Of a DNA stretch of 64,000 bases, positions 52,165 through 61,150 are shown one piece after another. Source of the DNA: Celeribacter sp. PS-C1 (GTDB lineage: Bacteria; Pseudomonadota; Alphaproteobacteria; Rhodobacterales; Rhodobacteraceae); contig NZ_JAHXRW010000012.1 in NCBI RefSeq assembly GCF_019429625.1, positions 46,149-110,148 on the forward strand. Reading direction: 5' to 3'. Numbering within the stretch: position 1 is the stretch's first letter; each line of letters starts with the position of its first letter. The notes beneath the pieces are model-generated. The model was not told the origin of the DNA, did not search any database, and was given only the letters and a program-made list of their open reading frames with translations. The position numbers and the translations under genes were made by a program.

Positions 52165-53445
52165 TCAATACGTCAAAGGCTGCACTTCGCCTTGAACGGG
52201 AACCTCTGGCGCAAACTCATTGTCGCAAATGACCAGATTCAGCGGGAACTTGTCGCCTTTGACCCATTGACCACCCGCAGTCGGCGTCATGCTCGTATTC
52301 GGGAGCGGACCCGTCTGGAAGTTGATCGGCCCCACGACGGACACCATATCGGTCTCGTTGAAGGCGGCCTGGATCGACGCCGGATCGTCGAGATCCTGCA
52401 CCCGCTTGAGACCATCGAAAATCACTTCGAACAGCGAGTGGCGATAGGCGAGCGGCATCGACCATTGGCGCCCGGAAGCCGCCTCATACTCATCCGCCAA
52501 CTCCTGAGAACTCTGCCCAGTCATGGTCGAGGCATAGGGATAGCTCGGCGCCCACCAGACCTCGGTGATCAGCCCTTCGGCACGCGCCCCAAAGGGTTCG
52601 ATCGCGGCCGGGAATTGAACAGTCTTCCCGGCATAGACCAATTTCGGCTGGAATTTCTGCTGGGCGGCCTCGTTCCAGAAAGTCGTGAATTCGGGCGGCG
52701 GAATGACACCGTAGATCAAATCGACGCCGTCGGCCTTGAACTGTGAGACCGCTGCGGCATAGGAACTCAGCGGCATGTCAAACCGGCCCGGATCCGACAG
52801 GCCATAACCGAGGCTTTCGAACAGCGGTGGATAGCTTTGCGCGAAGGCATTGCCGTCGCCATCGTTCGGCCAGAGCGCGCCGACCATCTTGTCGGACGCG
52901 ATTTGCCCGAACATGTTGAGGTTCGTGCCCGCCGATTGCGTGCCGGAAAAGAAGAAATGGTTCGTCCATTCAAAGCCGACGTCGGGATCGCCCCCGCGCG
53001 CTTGGAAATAAGGTTCAAGCGGCGTGTCGTTGGTGACACAGGGCACGCCATTCAACTCGCACATATCCGAAACCGGTACGGTGGTTTCGGGGGTCGCGGC
53101 GGCGATCATCAGATCGACGCCCTCGTCGAGGATCAGTTCGGCCGCGACTTCGGACGCTCTGTTCGGGTTCGACTGGCTGTCCCGCAAAAGAATTTCAAAA
53201 GGGATCTGGCGCCCGTCGATGGTCAGTTGACCGCCGGTCGCCTTTTGCACCTGTCCGAGCACGAAATCGACGTGCTCCGAGAAAAAGGCCAAAGGCCCGG
53301 TCTGCGGCATGACCATGCCGATCTTGATGGTCCGCTCCGCTGCAAAGGCTGGGCTGTAAAGACCCACTGCTGCCGCAGAGGCCGCCCCTGCTTTCAGAAA
53401 TCCTCTTCGATTTAGGTGAGCTATGTTGTGCGTTTTCTTATTCAT
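52165..53445 (-). CDS. Liv-type ABC transporter substrate-binding protein, Tat-exported (second system)
   Basis: The 426-residue binding protein has a twin-arginine signal (NRRGFLKAGAASAAAVG) and a mature start near AERTIKIGMVMPQTGPLAFF. It belongs to the LivJ/AmiC fold and is a distant relative of the protein at 14852-16153. It precedes the transporter genes and follows the SDR gene by 55 bases. The neighbouring cupin dioxygenase and dehydrogenases suggest an aromatic or keto-alcohol ligand; this is inferred. Confidence 0.9.
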   Translation of the reverse strand: MNKKTHNIAHLNRRGFLKAGAASAAAVGLYSPAFAAERTIKIGMVMPQTGPLAFFSEHVDFVLGQVQKATGGQLTIDGRQIPFEILLRDSQSNPNRASEVAAELILDEGVDLMIAAATPETTVPVSDMCELNGVPCVTNDTPLEPYFQARGGDPDVGFEWTNHFFFSGTQSAGTNLNMFGQIASDKMVGALWPNDGDGNAFAQSYPPLFESLGYGLSDPGRFDMPLSSYAAAVSQFKADGVDLIYGVIPPPEFTTFWNEAAQQKFQPKLVYAGKTVQFPAAIEPFGARAEGLITEVWWAPSYPYASTMTGQSSQELADEYEAASGRQWSMPLAYRHSLFEVIFDGLKRVQDLDDPASIQAAFNETDMVSVVGPINFQTGPLPNTSMTPTAGGQWVKGDKFPLNLVICDNEFAPEVPVQGEVQPLTY

Positions 53446-53500
53446 AGTTTTCTCCTCTCTTGGTCTCCCGGTCTCCTCCGGCCGGGAATTCCGTATTCAA

Positions 53501-54268
53501 TCAAGCAACCGAGTAGCCTCCATCCACGGGGATACTGACGCCAGTGATGAATTTTGATGCGTCGGAGGCCAGAAAGACCGCCACACCGGCAAGATCTTCG
53601 GGTTCTCCCCAACGGGCGGCTGGTGTGCGTGCCAACACCCGTTCGTTCAGGCCTTCCATCTCACGACGCCCTTGCGCGCCGAGGCCCGTATTGATCCACC
53701 CGGGCAAGATCGCATTGACTTGAATGTCTTGTTCGGCCCAGGCCACGGCGAGGCTCTTGGTCAGCTGCACCACGCCCCCTTTGCTGGCGGCATAGGCGGG
53801 GACTTCGCCCGCACCGAAAATCGAATACATGGAGCCGATATTGATGATCTTTCCACCGCCATCGCGCAGGCTGTCATAGGCCAGCTTGGAGAGATGGAAG
53901 ACGCTGCGAAGGTTCACGGCGACGTTGAGATCCCATTGCTCCATGGTCATCTCTTCGGGCCGACAATGAATGCCGATGCCCGCGTTGTTCACCAGAATGT
54001 CCAGCCGCCCGAAGCGCTCAAGCGTCTTGGCCATCAGGGCCTCGGCCTGCTCGGTTGACGTCACATCGACGGCCAGCCCCATCGTTTCCGATGACGTTTC
54101 GGTCGCCAATCTCTGTGCCACGGCCTCCGCTTCGGCGCCATTCAGGTCCGCGATGACCACATTCGCACCTGCACGGGCCAGCGCTGTCGCGATCCCCAAA
54201 CCGATGCCCGACGCACCGCCGGTGACCACCGCGACACGTCCCGTCACGTCAAAAAGTGTGCTTTGCAT
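53501..54268 (-). CDS. SDR family oxidoreductase
   Basis: The 255-residue SDR has VVTGGASGIGLGIATAL, LVNNAGIG and catalytic Tyr/Lys in VPAYAASKGGVV, followed by QVNAILPGW. IADLNG after beta-2 suggests NAD use. It lies 18 bases after the alcohol dehydrogenase gene in the operon led by the GntR regulator. Confidence 0.9.
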   Translation of the reverse strand: MQSTLFDVTGRVAVVTGGASGIGLGIATALARAGANVVIADLNGAEAEAVAQRLATETSSETMGLAVDVTSTEQAEALMAKTLERFGRLDILVNNAGIGIHCRPEEMTMEQWDLNVAVNLRSVFHLSKLAYDSLRDGGGKIINIGSMYSIFGAGEVPAYAASKGGVVQLTKSLAVAWAEQDIQVNAILPGWINTGLGAQGRREMEGLNERVLARTPAARWGEPEDLAGVAVFLASDASKFITGVSIPVDGGYSVA

Positions 54269-54286
54269 AGTTCCTCCTGTTCGGTT

Positions 54287-55324
54287 TCAGCCGTTCGGCT
54301 GTACCAAAATCTTGATTTCTTCCGGTCGCCCCCAAAGCGCCTCGAAGCCGTCCTCCACGGCTCTGTCCAACGGCACCTTTCGGGTGACGATCTGCGCAGG
54401 CGCGAACCGGCCCATCGCGATGTGGTCCATAAGATCCGGGTAGCAGTCACGATACCCGAGCGTCGTCAACAGGCTCACTTCCCGATTGACCATGTCGAAG
54501 AGGTTCATCTGGGCCGTCTCAACGAATAGGCCCGCGAGAATAACTTTGCCGCCTTTCCGCGTCGCCGTGAGCGCGGCATCCAGCGCCGATTGCACGCCCA
54601 CCGCCTCGAACACCACGTCAAAGTGATTGGGCGCAAGGGTCTCGTCGCGCGGTGAGAACGCCCTGTCCGCCCCCAATGCCAATGCCTTGGCACAACGGGC
54701 CTCGGACATGTCGGTCGCCACGATCTCGGACGCGCCGAACAGTTTTAGGAGCTGGACCAGCAGAAGACCAATCGGCCCTGCCCCAACCACAGCACAGCGT
54801 GCGCCGTAGACTTCGCCCGCGCGGTTGATCGCGTGGCGCGCGACCGCAGCCGGCTCGAGGAGCGCGGCGTCCTCGAAGGACACCCCGTCCGGCAATCTGT
54901 GCAACATATAGGCGGGAATGACGGCTTCTTGCGCCATGCCGCCATGCCCCATCAGCCCCGCAAAGCCCCAATCGTCGCAGAGATGGTAGTCCCCGCGCGC
55001 GCAAGCCGTGCAGACACCGCACCGATATTCCGGCTCGACCGCAACGCGATCACCGAGAGCGACAGACTGCACATCAGACCCGACCTCAATGACGGTTCCG
55101 CAAAACTCATGTCCGATCACAAGCGGCGCCTTCACGCCGGAGAGACGGTGCGGCGTTACCGTCGGGATGGCCTGCGGCCCCTGCGCATATTCATGCAGGT
55201 CACTTCCGCAAATCCCGCAATAGGCCACGGACAAACGCACCTCATCCGGTGCAAGCGGAGGACGCTCACGCGCCTCCACCCGCAAATCCCGCCGCCCATG
55301 CCATTGAAGGGCGAGATGGCTCAC
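54287..55324 (-). CDS. Zinc-dependent alcohol dehydrogenase (MDR family, 2,3-butanediol/sorbitol dehydrogenase-like)
   Basis: The 345-residue enzyme has the catalytic-zinc motif CGICGSDLHEY (C39) and GHEF with H72/E73. The structural zinc lobe is C102, C105, C108 and C116. The nucleotide motif is VVGAGPIGLLLVQLL. It oxidises a secondary alcohol with NAD. The start is GTG overlapping the cupin stop (GTGA). The polyol or aryl alcohol used is unknown. Confidence 0.92.
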   Translation of the reverse strand: MSHLALQWHGRRDLRVEARERPPLAPDEVRLSVAYCGICGSDLHEYAQGPQAIPTVTPHRLSGVKAPLVIGHEFCGTVIEVGSDVQSVALGDRVAVEPEYRCGVCTACARGDYHLCDDWGFAGLMGHGGMAQEAVIPAYMLHRLPDGVSFEDAALLEPAAVARHAINRAGEVYGARCAVVGAGPIGLLLVQLLKLFGASEIVATDMSEARCAKALALGADRAFSPRDETLAPNHFDVVFEAVGVQSALDAALTATRKGGKVILAGLFVETAQMNLFDMVNREVSLLTTLGYRDCYPDLMDHIAMGRFAPAQIVTRKVPLDRAVEDGFEALWGRPEEIKILVQPNG

Positions 55325-55854
55325 CGGATGAGGCCATCAATGTAATCTGCGCCGATCCCGATTTTCTCGTAATGATCGCGGCACATTTTCAGGTAATCGT
55401 GGACATCCATGTAGCCGTCAACTTCACCGTCTTCGTCGAGCCAAAGGAGCGGCCCCTTCACGATGAAAAATGCGCGCATCGGATCCGGATGGTCATAGGC
55501 CACAAGCGTGTGACCCTCGCCCGGAGACTCGTAGATGAAATCCCCTGCCGTCGCGGTCCAGTCGTGCTCAAGATAGCCCCACTTGCCGCTGATCGTGTAT
55601 GCGAACACTTCATGCGGGTGATAGTGACGGTTCACGAGCCCTGCCTCTTTCGCCATCAGGATATCGCACCATTTGTTCTGGCTCGGAGAAATCCAGAGGG
55701 GCCGGGAAGAAACGGTGTCGGTGAAAGGCACGAAATATTTTTCGTCCGCGTCAGCGACATTGCTCATATAGACATCGCGACCGGCGTCCGGTTTGAACAC
55801 CTCTGCGATGGGTTTGATTTCTTTCCAAAACTCGTTCACTGCAGCTTCAGGCAT
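55321..55854 (-). CDS. Cupin, 2,4'-dihydroxyacetophenone dioxygenase family
   Basis: The 177-residue single-domain cupin has the metal pattern HYHPH (H77, H79), E96 in YLEHDW and H115 in GEGHTLV. This is a three-His one-Glu iron site as in 2,4'-dihydroxyacetophenone dioxygenase, which cleaves the C-C bond next to the ketone. GGAGG precedes the ATG at 55854. The longer open frame is a shadow of the GntR gene. It lies 19 bases after the regulator. Members outside the characterised enzyme may use other hydroxyketones. Confidence 0.82.
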   Translation of the reverse strand: MPEAAVNEFWKEIKPIAEVFKPDAGRDVYMSNVADADEKYFVPFTDTVSSRPLWISPSQNKWCDILMAKEAGLVNRHYHPHEVFAYTISGKWGYLEHDWTATAGDFIYESPGEGHTLVAYDHPDPMRAFFIVKGPLLWLDEDGEVDGYMDVHDYLKMCRDHYEKIGIGADYIDGLIR

Positions 55855-55873
55855 TTTTCCTCCAATTTTGCTT

Positions 55874-56620
55874 TTATTCTGCGGCAACCACGGAAATCCC
55901 GAGGCCCCCGATGAACTTGTGAAATGGCATCTGGCGGTATTCGGGCCCCAGCCCGAGAACCTCCTGCACATGTTCGATGCCGCGCAACGCTTTTTGACTG
56001 TGCGTGCGCATCAGCAATTCGGCCGCCATCGCATCTCCCGAGAGCAATGCGGCCAGGACGCTCTGATGCTCCGCCAACCCGGATTGCACGGTCTGAATGG
56101 CAAAGTCGCGATCCGACGCGAAAACCACGCGGTTGATCTGGACGGGCATATAGGCAAGCGTCTCGATCGACCGAAAAAGGCTTTCGTTTTTGGACGCAGT
56201 AACGATCGTGTCGTGAAAAACCCGGTTCGCAGCCGAATGGTTTTTGAGAAAATCGTCCGACAGCTCAACGTGCCGCGCGAGCCTGCCGTAGTCCTTGAGA
56301 CTTTGCTGGAGCGTGTCACGCACGTCCCCATCCAAACCTTCACGCGCCACCATACCTGCGGCGGCGCCTTCAAGGACCGAGCGCACAACATTTGCGCCCC
56401 ACACATCTTCGACGGTGATGCCGCGCACGGTGTATCCCCGATTGCTCTGGCCAATGACCAGATTTTGAGACGCCAACTGCAAAAGAGCGGCCCTGACCGG
56501 CGTCCGCGACACTCCCAATGCCTCGCACACCTTCAGTTCCGTCAGCCTCTCTCCAGCGTCGAATACGCCGTTAAGGATCATGCTGCGCAATTTGCTATAT
56601 ACGGTTTTCTCTTGGCTCAT
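55874..56620 (-). CDS. GntR family transcriptional regulator (FCD domain)
   Basis: The 248-residue regulator has an N-terminal winged helix (ELKVCEALGVSRTPVRAALL) and a C-terminal helical FCD domain with metal-type histidines in NRVFHDTIV and LAEHQSV. I chose the ATG at 56620; an ATGTATACAAT operator-like site ends directly against it, suggesting autoregulation. It leads an operon with the cupin, alcohol dehydrogenase and SDR genes. Confidence 0.88.
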   Translation of the reverse strand: MSQEKTVYSKLRSMILNGVFDAGERLTELKVCEALGVSRTPVRAALLQLASQNLVIGQSNRGYTVRGITVEDVWGANVVRSVLEGAAAGMVAREGLDGDVRDTLQQSLKDYGRLARHVELSDDFLKNHSAANRVFHDTIVTASKNESLFRSIETLAYMPVQINRVVFASDRDFAIQTVQSGLAEHQSVLAALLSGDAMAAELLMRTHSQKALRGIEHVQEVLGLGPEYRQMPFHKFIGGLGISVVAAE

Positions 56621-56631
56621 ATGTATACAAT
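56621..56631. promoter_or_regulatory. Putative GntR operator, proximal copy
   Basis: ATGTATACAAT has the palindromic core TGTATACA and abuts the regulator start codon. The same motif recurs 103 bases upstream. GntR/FCD regulators bind short palindromes of this kind. Confidence 0.5.
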
Positions 56632-56723
56632 GAATTGATTCCGAGCGCCGATCAACGCTATTTTTTAACATGATCATCAATTTTTTAGTGAAATTTGGCG
56701 ATATATCCTATTTATCCGCAATT

Positions 56724-56734
56724 ATTGTATACAT
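56724..56734. promoter_or_regulatory. Putative GntR operator, distal copy
   Basis: ATTGTATACAT is the reverse complement of the proximal copy, with the same TGTATACA core. The two copies bracket the likely promoter of the regulator operon. Confidence 0.5.
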
Positions 56735-57201
56735 TCAGAGCGGGTAAAAGCGCAGCATTTTGAGGAGAACGAGAGCATTTTCCGCCGCGACACCGACGAC
56801 GGAAGCACAAGGAGAGGGATGTCAGGACACGCCTCAACACAGCGAACCGGAGTACGGAAGGTAATCGCAGAAGGCGAAGAGTCCGCTCAGGGCAAGTTTT
56901 TCTGACAATGCAGAGGCACGATCGGGGATCCTCTGTATTTGAGCCCCCGAAATGACTTCAGAACCGACGGAACGTCGGAGAGACTCCAAAACAAATCTGT
57001 ATGAGAAATTGAGCCCTGGACGGGTAGCGAAGGTATCAGACCGCTTTACAACCGTCTCGGCACAGCCAGTATCACTGCGGTTAAAACCGCAGAAAGACCA
57101 CGCCACTCAGCACGTGCGGCGGCGTGGTCCTACTTGATTTTGTCATGACTATCGAGCCCCTCAAAAACAGGGCCGTCAGCTCAGAACAGCCCCATTTCGG
57201 A
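56735..57201. other. Intergenic region with relic-like open frames and hairpins
   Basis: No convincing gene is present. A Shine-Dalgarno-like GGAGAA at 56763 and another GGAGAGG precede a 28-codon plus-strand frame (56819-56905) that matches nothing I know. A 90-codon minus-strand frame at 56834-57106 also lacks recognisable features. Two hairpins lie at 57075-57129. The region could hold a decayed gene once divergent from the GntR gene. Confidence 0.5.
57075..57129 (-). terminator. Possible bipartite terminator downstream of the thiolase gene
   Basis: A 9-base perfect stem (57096-57104 with 57121-57129) is followed on the minus strand by TTT. An 8-base perfect stem, CTGCGGTT/AACCGCAG, lies at 57075-57092. 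They are 73-127 bases past the thiolase stop. The T-tract is short, so termination is only likely. Confidence 0.4.
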
Positions 57202-58368
57202 CTAGCGGGCCTCAGACGTCAGGACCATCGTAATATGGGACGACAACAAGCCGCCTTCGCCATGAACGAGCGCAGCATTGGCATTTTCGACCTGCCGCCC
57301 GTCAGCTTCTCCACGCAATTGTCGCACGGCCTCCACGATACTCATCAGCCCGCCGACGGCTCCCGCATGCGCATGGCTTAGCATACCACCGTGGGTGTTG
57401 ATTGGCAGAGTCCCCCCGACAGCAGCATGACCCTCAGCGAAGAACGCCCCCCCTTCCCCGCGCGGAGCCAGCCCGGTTTCCTCCAACTCGATGATCGGCA
57501 CGATGCTAAAGCAATCGTAGAGCATCGCCAAATCCATATCCTCCGGTCCCAGCCCCGCCATAGAGTAAGCGCGCTTGCTCGACTCTTCCGCTCCGAAATC
57601 GCTCAGGCTCGGTGCGGATGTCAGGTGTTCATGCGTGTGACATTCGCCGATGCCAGCCAACCACGCGGCCTTGCCCTGCAGGTCGGCGGCGCGTTCGGGC
57701 GTCGTGACAATAAAGGCCCCGCCCGCATCTGAGATCAGACAACAATCCAGCATGTTCAGCGGGTCGGAGATCGGTTTCGACGTCAGCACATCCTCAACGG
57801 TGATCGGCGTTTTCATATGGGCATTCGGATGCAGGAGCGCATGGTTGCGAGTGTTGACCGCAACGGCGGCCATTTGCTCACGCGTGGTTCCGTATTTGTG
57901 CATGTACGCATGCGCGACCAAAGCGTAGAGCGACGGAATGCCGATGCCGTAGGGCGCCTCGAAATAGGGGTGCCCCACCGCGGTAAGCGTACTCACCGTA
58001 TCATCCCGGCTCATACCTGTGGCGCGGTTCTCCCCCGCACAGACCAAGACATAATTGGCAGCCCCTGTCGCAACCGCTTGCGCGGCATGATGCAACATCG
58101 CCGCAGGGGAACCGCCTCCGACAACAATGGACGCACAGTAAGTCGGCGCAATTCCCAAATACTCGGCCAAGACAGATCCAAGCATGAAATATGGCTCGGT
58201 AAAGGAATAGGCCGTCAAGAGCCCATCAATATCCGACGGCTTAAGCCCCGCATCCTTGATCGCACGCCGCGCGGCCTGCGCGTTCAAACCCAGTCCCGAC
58301 ATATGGGGCATTCGGCCGATGTCACTTTCCCCCACCCCGACGATGACCGCTTGATTTCTCAGAGACAT
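57202..58368 (-). CDS. Thiolase-like protein (acetyl-CoA acetyltransferase / SCP2-thiolase type)
   Basis: The 388-residue protein has the thiolase fold markers IVGVGESDIG, GGGSPAAMLHHAAQAV, VCAGEN and LYDCFSIVPIIELEE. A C-terminal INTHGGMLSHAHAGAVGG replaces the usual GGHPxGA. It resembles the SCP2-type lipid-transfer/thiolase proteins that act on branched or steroid CoA esters, usually beside a DUF35 OB-fold partner, which is absent here. GGGGAG precedes the ATG. The reaction is likely thiolytic or retro-aldol cleavage, but the substrate is unknown. Confidence 0.85.
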   Translation of the reverse strand: MSLRNQAVIVGVGESDIGRMPHMSGLGLNAQAARRAIKDAGLKPSDIDGLLTAYSFTEPYFMLGSVLAEYLGIAPTYCASIVVGGGSPAAMLHHAAQAVATGAANYVLVCAGENRATGMSRDDTVSTLTAVGHPYFEAPYGIGIPSLYALVAHAYMHKYGTTREQMAAVAVNTRNHALLHPNAHMKTPITVEDVLTSKPISDPLNMLDCCLISDAGGAFIVTTPERAADLQGKAAWLAGIGECHTHEHLTSAPSLSDFGAEESSKRAYSMAGLGPEDMDLAMLYDCFSIVPIIELEETGLAPRGEGGAFFAEGHAAVGGTLPINTHGGMLSHAHAGAVGGLMSIVEAVRQLRGEADGRQVENANAALVHGEGGLLSSHITMVLTSEAR

Positions 58369-58416
58369 TCCAGCTCCCCTATCTCAAAATAGCATTCCAA
58401 CATGGCAACTGTCCCA

Positions 58417-58428
58417 GACAGCGCTGTC
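58417..58428. promoter_or_regulatory. Palindrome in the divergent promoter region
   Basis: GACAGCGCTGTC is a perfect 12-base palindrome 49 bases before the thiolase start. An overlapping CTGTC-CCA-GACAG dyad adjoins it. It is a candidate operator between the divergent thiolase and AbrB-family genes. Confidence 0.3.
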
Positions 58429-58599
58429 AGAAACTCACGCACGCAAACCATGTGCCAACACGGAGACAGGGTCTGGATTTCGCGCAAACTTGCTATCTGC
58501 CGACCGATATTCGCGAGAAGGGTAAAGAATGAGTGCGGCCACAAAAAACGGCGCGAAAATTGCGTCGAAGGTTAGACTGCGAGAAAAAGGGCCAAAAGG

Positions 58600-59676
58600 A
58601 TGAAACGAATGAGGACACGGTTGAGAAATTGGGCGTTCCTTGCAGGACTATATGCAGTCGCAGCCGCCGGAGGATATCTGTTCTCTCGCTTCAACCTTCC
58701 GTTGCCCTGGATGATCGGGCCGATGATTGTGACGGCCCTCCTGACCTTCACAGGCCTTTCGACGATTGTGGTACCAGTCAGCACGCGCCCTTATGGTCAA
58801 GCCACCGTCGCAAGCCAAGTCGCCCTGTTCTTCACACCGAGCGCTTTTCAGGCTCTCGTGATGAATGTCCCTCTGCTTGTCGGGATGGCCCTACTGATCT
58901 GTGTCGTCGCGTTTTTCGTCGGCTTCGTGCTCTCGAAGTTCGCACGAATTCCACTCGCCAACGCCCTCATCGCAGTCTTGCCAACGAGCCCTGTTGAAGC
59001 GGCGACAACAGCCGAACATCATGGCTTTGACCCCGCACCGATCATTCTGGCTCAAATCATTCGGATCTCGACTGTAGTGATCGCCGTTCCGATGATCATC
59101 TACCTCCTATATGGGCATTCGGACCAGAATGTCCGGCGCATTGCCACCGACAGCAGCCTGATCGAAATCGTGACACTCGCTCTTCTCGCATGGGTTGGGG
59201 TTATCGCCTTCAAACGCCTGAAGATTTCGAACCCCTATTTCATGGGGCCATTGGCATTGGTTGCGTTTCTCAATGTCGTCGGCGTTCCATTGACGCCCTT
59301 CCCGTCTTGGATTTTACAGATCGCACAGATCATTCTTGGAACATGGCTTGGCTCGACTTTCCGGAGGAGCCTCTTCACCTCAGCAAAAAGCTACACCAAA
59401 GTTGCCGTCCTCTGCTCCATGCTGTTCGTTGCGACCTGTGGCCTCACGGGCGCGATGGTTGCGTATCTTTTTGATCTTCCTTTGTCGCTGATGCTTTTGG
59501 CGAGCGCGCCCGGCGGGGTCACAGAGATGGCCTTGACCGCGAAAGTTCTCGGGATAGACGTCTCTCTTATCACAGCGTTCCACCTGACCCGCCTCTTTAT
59601 CATCATGCCCAACATCACATGGGTCATAGCCGCCGTTGCGCGGCGGAGCGACAGACACGCCGATGGGGACGATTAG
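58600..59676 (+). CDS. AbrB family membrane protein (COG3180)
   Basis: The 358-residue integral membrane protein has about ten hydrophobic helices arranged as two repeats. Each repeat carries a proline/glycine-rich [10 protein letters not shown] or [10 protein letters not shown] segment. It matches the family often mislabelled as transcriptional regulator AbrB or ammonia monooxygenase. Function is uncharacterised, probably transport or membrane regulation. AAGGG lies eight bases before the ATG. It is one of only three plus-strand genes in the window. Its 3' end overlaps the convergent dehydrogenase by four bases. Confidence 0.85.
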   Translation: MKRMRTRLRNWAFLAGLYAVAAAGGYLFSRFNLPLPWMIGPMIVTALLTFTGLSTIVVPVSTRPYGQATVASQVALFFTPSAFQALVMNVPLLVGMALLICVVAFFVGFVLSKFARIPLANALIAVLPTSPVEAATTAEHHGFDPAPIILAQIIRISTVVIAVPMIIYLLYGHSDQNVRRIATDSSLIEIVTLALLAWVGVIAFKRLKISNPYFMGPLALVAFLNVVGVPLTPFPSWILQIAQIILGTWLGSTFRRSLFTSAKSYTKVAVLCSMLFVATCGLTGAMVAYLFDLPLSLMLLASAPGGVTEMALTAKVLGIDVSLITAFHLTRLFIIMPNITWVIAAVARRSDRHADGDD

Positions 59677-61103
59677 AGTTCACCGGCCCATTGGCGCAGC
59701 AAAATAGACGCGCGATAGCGGGGATCACCCGTTGCTGCGTGAAGCGTATCGAGCACTTGCAACACGCGCTTCAAACCAATCTCTCGCGCCCAGGCCAACG
59801 GCCCCCTAGGGTAATTCACGCCATAACGCATTGCATCATCGACACCGCGTTCGTCTGCAACACCCTGTAGAACAGCATCGCACGCCTCGTTGGCCAACAT
59901 GGCAACCGTGCGCAAAACGACCAGCCCCGGCCAGTCTTTCAGACGGACGGGTACGAGCCCGTGCTGCGCCACCGTCGCTTCAAAGGAATTTACAGCCTCT
60001 TGGGAGACCTGTTGCGAACATGCATACGCAATTCGCTTGGCTTTGTCTGGCTCATCCGTCAGGTCGAACACAATGACAGGCCTGCCAATTTCGCGACTTA
60101 CGGCTTCGGCTGTACGCCCATCACTGAGAGTGACGTGAAGCCCGGAGACGTCAGCACTTCCACGCAAGTCCAAACCTTCAAGCACAGGCATATCCTGAGC
60201 CGGCGTCGCAACAGGTTCCCTCTCCGCTTCTCCGTCCCCCGAATAGTCATAGAAACCGCGCCCGCTCTTGCGCCCGAGGCGGCCCGAGTTGACGAGCTCT
60301 TGCTGCACAAGGGAGGGACGAAACCTCGGGTCCTGAAAATACGCGTTGTAGACGCTCAGACTGACCGAATAATTCACATCGTTGCCAATCAAGTCCATCA
60401 AAGCAAACGGTCCCATCCGAAACCCTCCGCCTTCCGTCATAAGTGCATCCAGCAAAGCCACATCCGCGACTTGTTCCTCGAGAAGTCTCAGAGGCTCAGC
60501 ATAGTAGGCTCTCGCCACACGATTGACGATGAACCCAGGTGTAGATTTTGCATGAACGGGAATTTTGCCCCAGGCATGAGCCGTATCGAAGACGTCTTCT
60601 GCAACACTCGCTACGGTCTCAATCCCGGAAACAACCTCGACCAGCTTCATAATCGGAGCCGGATTGAAAAAATGCATGCCGACGACGCGCTCCGGACGCG
60701 CCAGCCCGCAGGCGATGGATGTGATCGAGATCGATGAGGTGTTCGTTGCAAGAATGGCGTCCGGAGACACAAGAGCCTCAAGCGTCGCGAACAATCCCCT
60801 TTTGATCTCCAGATCTTCGACGATGGCTTCCACGACCAAGGCGGCCTCTTTCAGGTCCTCAATCTGCCCCGTAGGTGTGATGCGCAGCATCAACTGATCC
60901 AAGTCATCTTGCGAGAGCTTCCCACGCGCCACCAGTTTTTCGAGACCTTCTCCGATCCGGGTTTTGCCGGATTTTGCCGCCTCGGCATTGGCATCGAACA
61001 GAACAACCGCATGCCCCGCCTGCGCCGCGAGCTGAGCGATCCCCGCGCCCATCGTCCCGGCCCCCACGATACCGATCGTTGCAGATGAAGAGATCGCAGT
61101 CAT
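59673..61103 (-). CDS. 3-hydroxyacyl-CoA dehydrogenase, two-domain (PaaH/HbdA type)
   Basis: The 476-residue enzyme has an NAD-binding domain ([18 protein letters not shown]) and [10 protein letters not shown]. The catalytic-region [16 protein letters not shown] and the first C-terminal helical domain ([17 protein letters not shown]) follow. A second related domain ([26 protein letters not shown]) makes up the rest. This length fits PaaH/PaaC-type 3-hydroxyadipyl-CoA or 3-hydroxybutyryl-CoA dehydrogenases. GGAGG precedes the ATG at 61103. With the CoA transferase and thiolase it forms a beta-oxidation-like set. Confidence 0.92.
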   Translation of the reverse strand: MTAISSSATIGIVGAGTMGAGIAQLAAQAGHAVVLFDANAEAAKSGKTRIGEGLEKLVARGKLSQDDLDQLMLRITPTGQIEDLKEAALVVEAIVEDLEIKRGLFATLEALVSPDAILATNTSSISITSIACGLARPERVVGMHFFNPAPIMKLVEVVSGIETVASVAEDVFDTAHAWGKIPVHAKSTPGFIVNRVARAYYAEPLRLLEEQVADVALLDALMTEGGGFRMGPFALMDLIGNDVNYSVSLSVYNAYFQDPRFRPSLVQQELVNSGRLGRKSGRGFYDYSGDGEAEREPVATPAQDMPVLEGLDLRGSADVSGLHVTLSDGRTAEAVSREIGRPVIVFDLTDEPDKAKRIAYACSQQVSQEAVNSFEATVAQHGLVPVRLKDWPGLVVLRTVAMLANEACDAVLQGVADERGVDDAMRYGVNYPRGPLAWAREIGLKRVLQVLDTLHAATGDPRYRASILLRQWAGEL

Positions 61104-61150
61104 CTTCGGCTCCTCCAATTTTATTTGCTTTTCAAGTGTGCTGAGCGATC

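Noticed and set aside
56834..57106. Minus-strand 90-codon frame in the intergenic region
   Set aside because: No ribosome site, no recognisable domain, and it lies in a region with hairpins; treated as non-coding.
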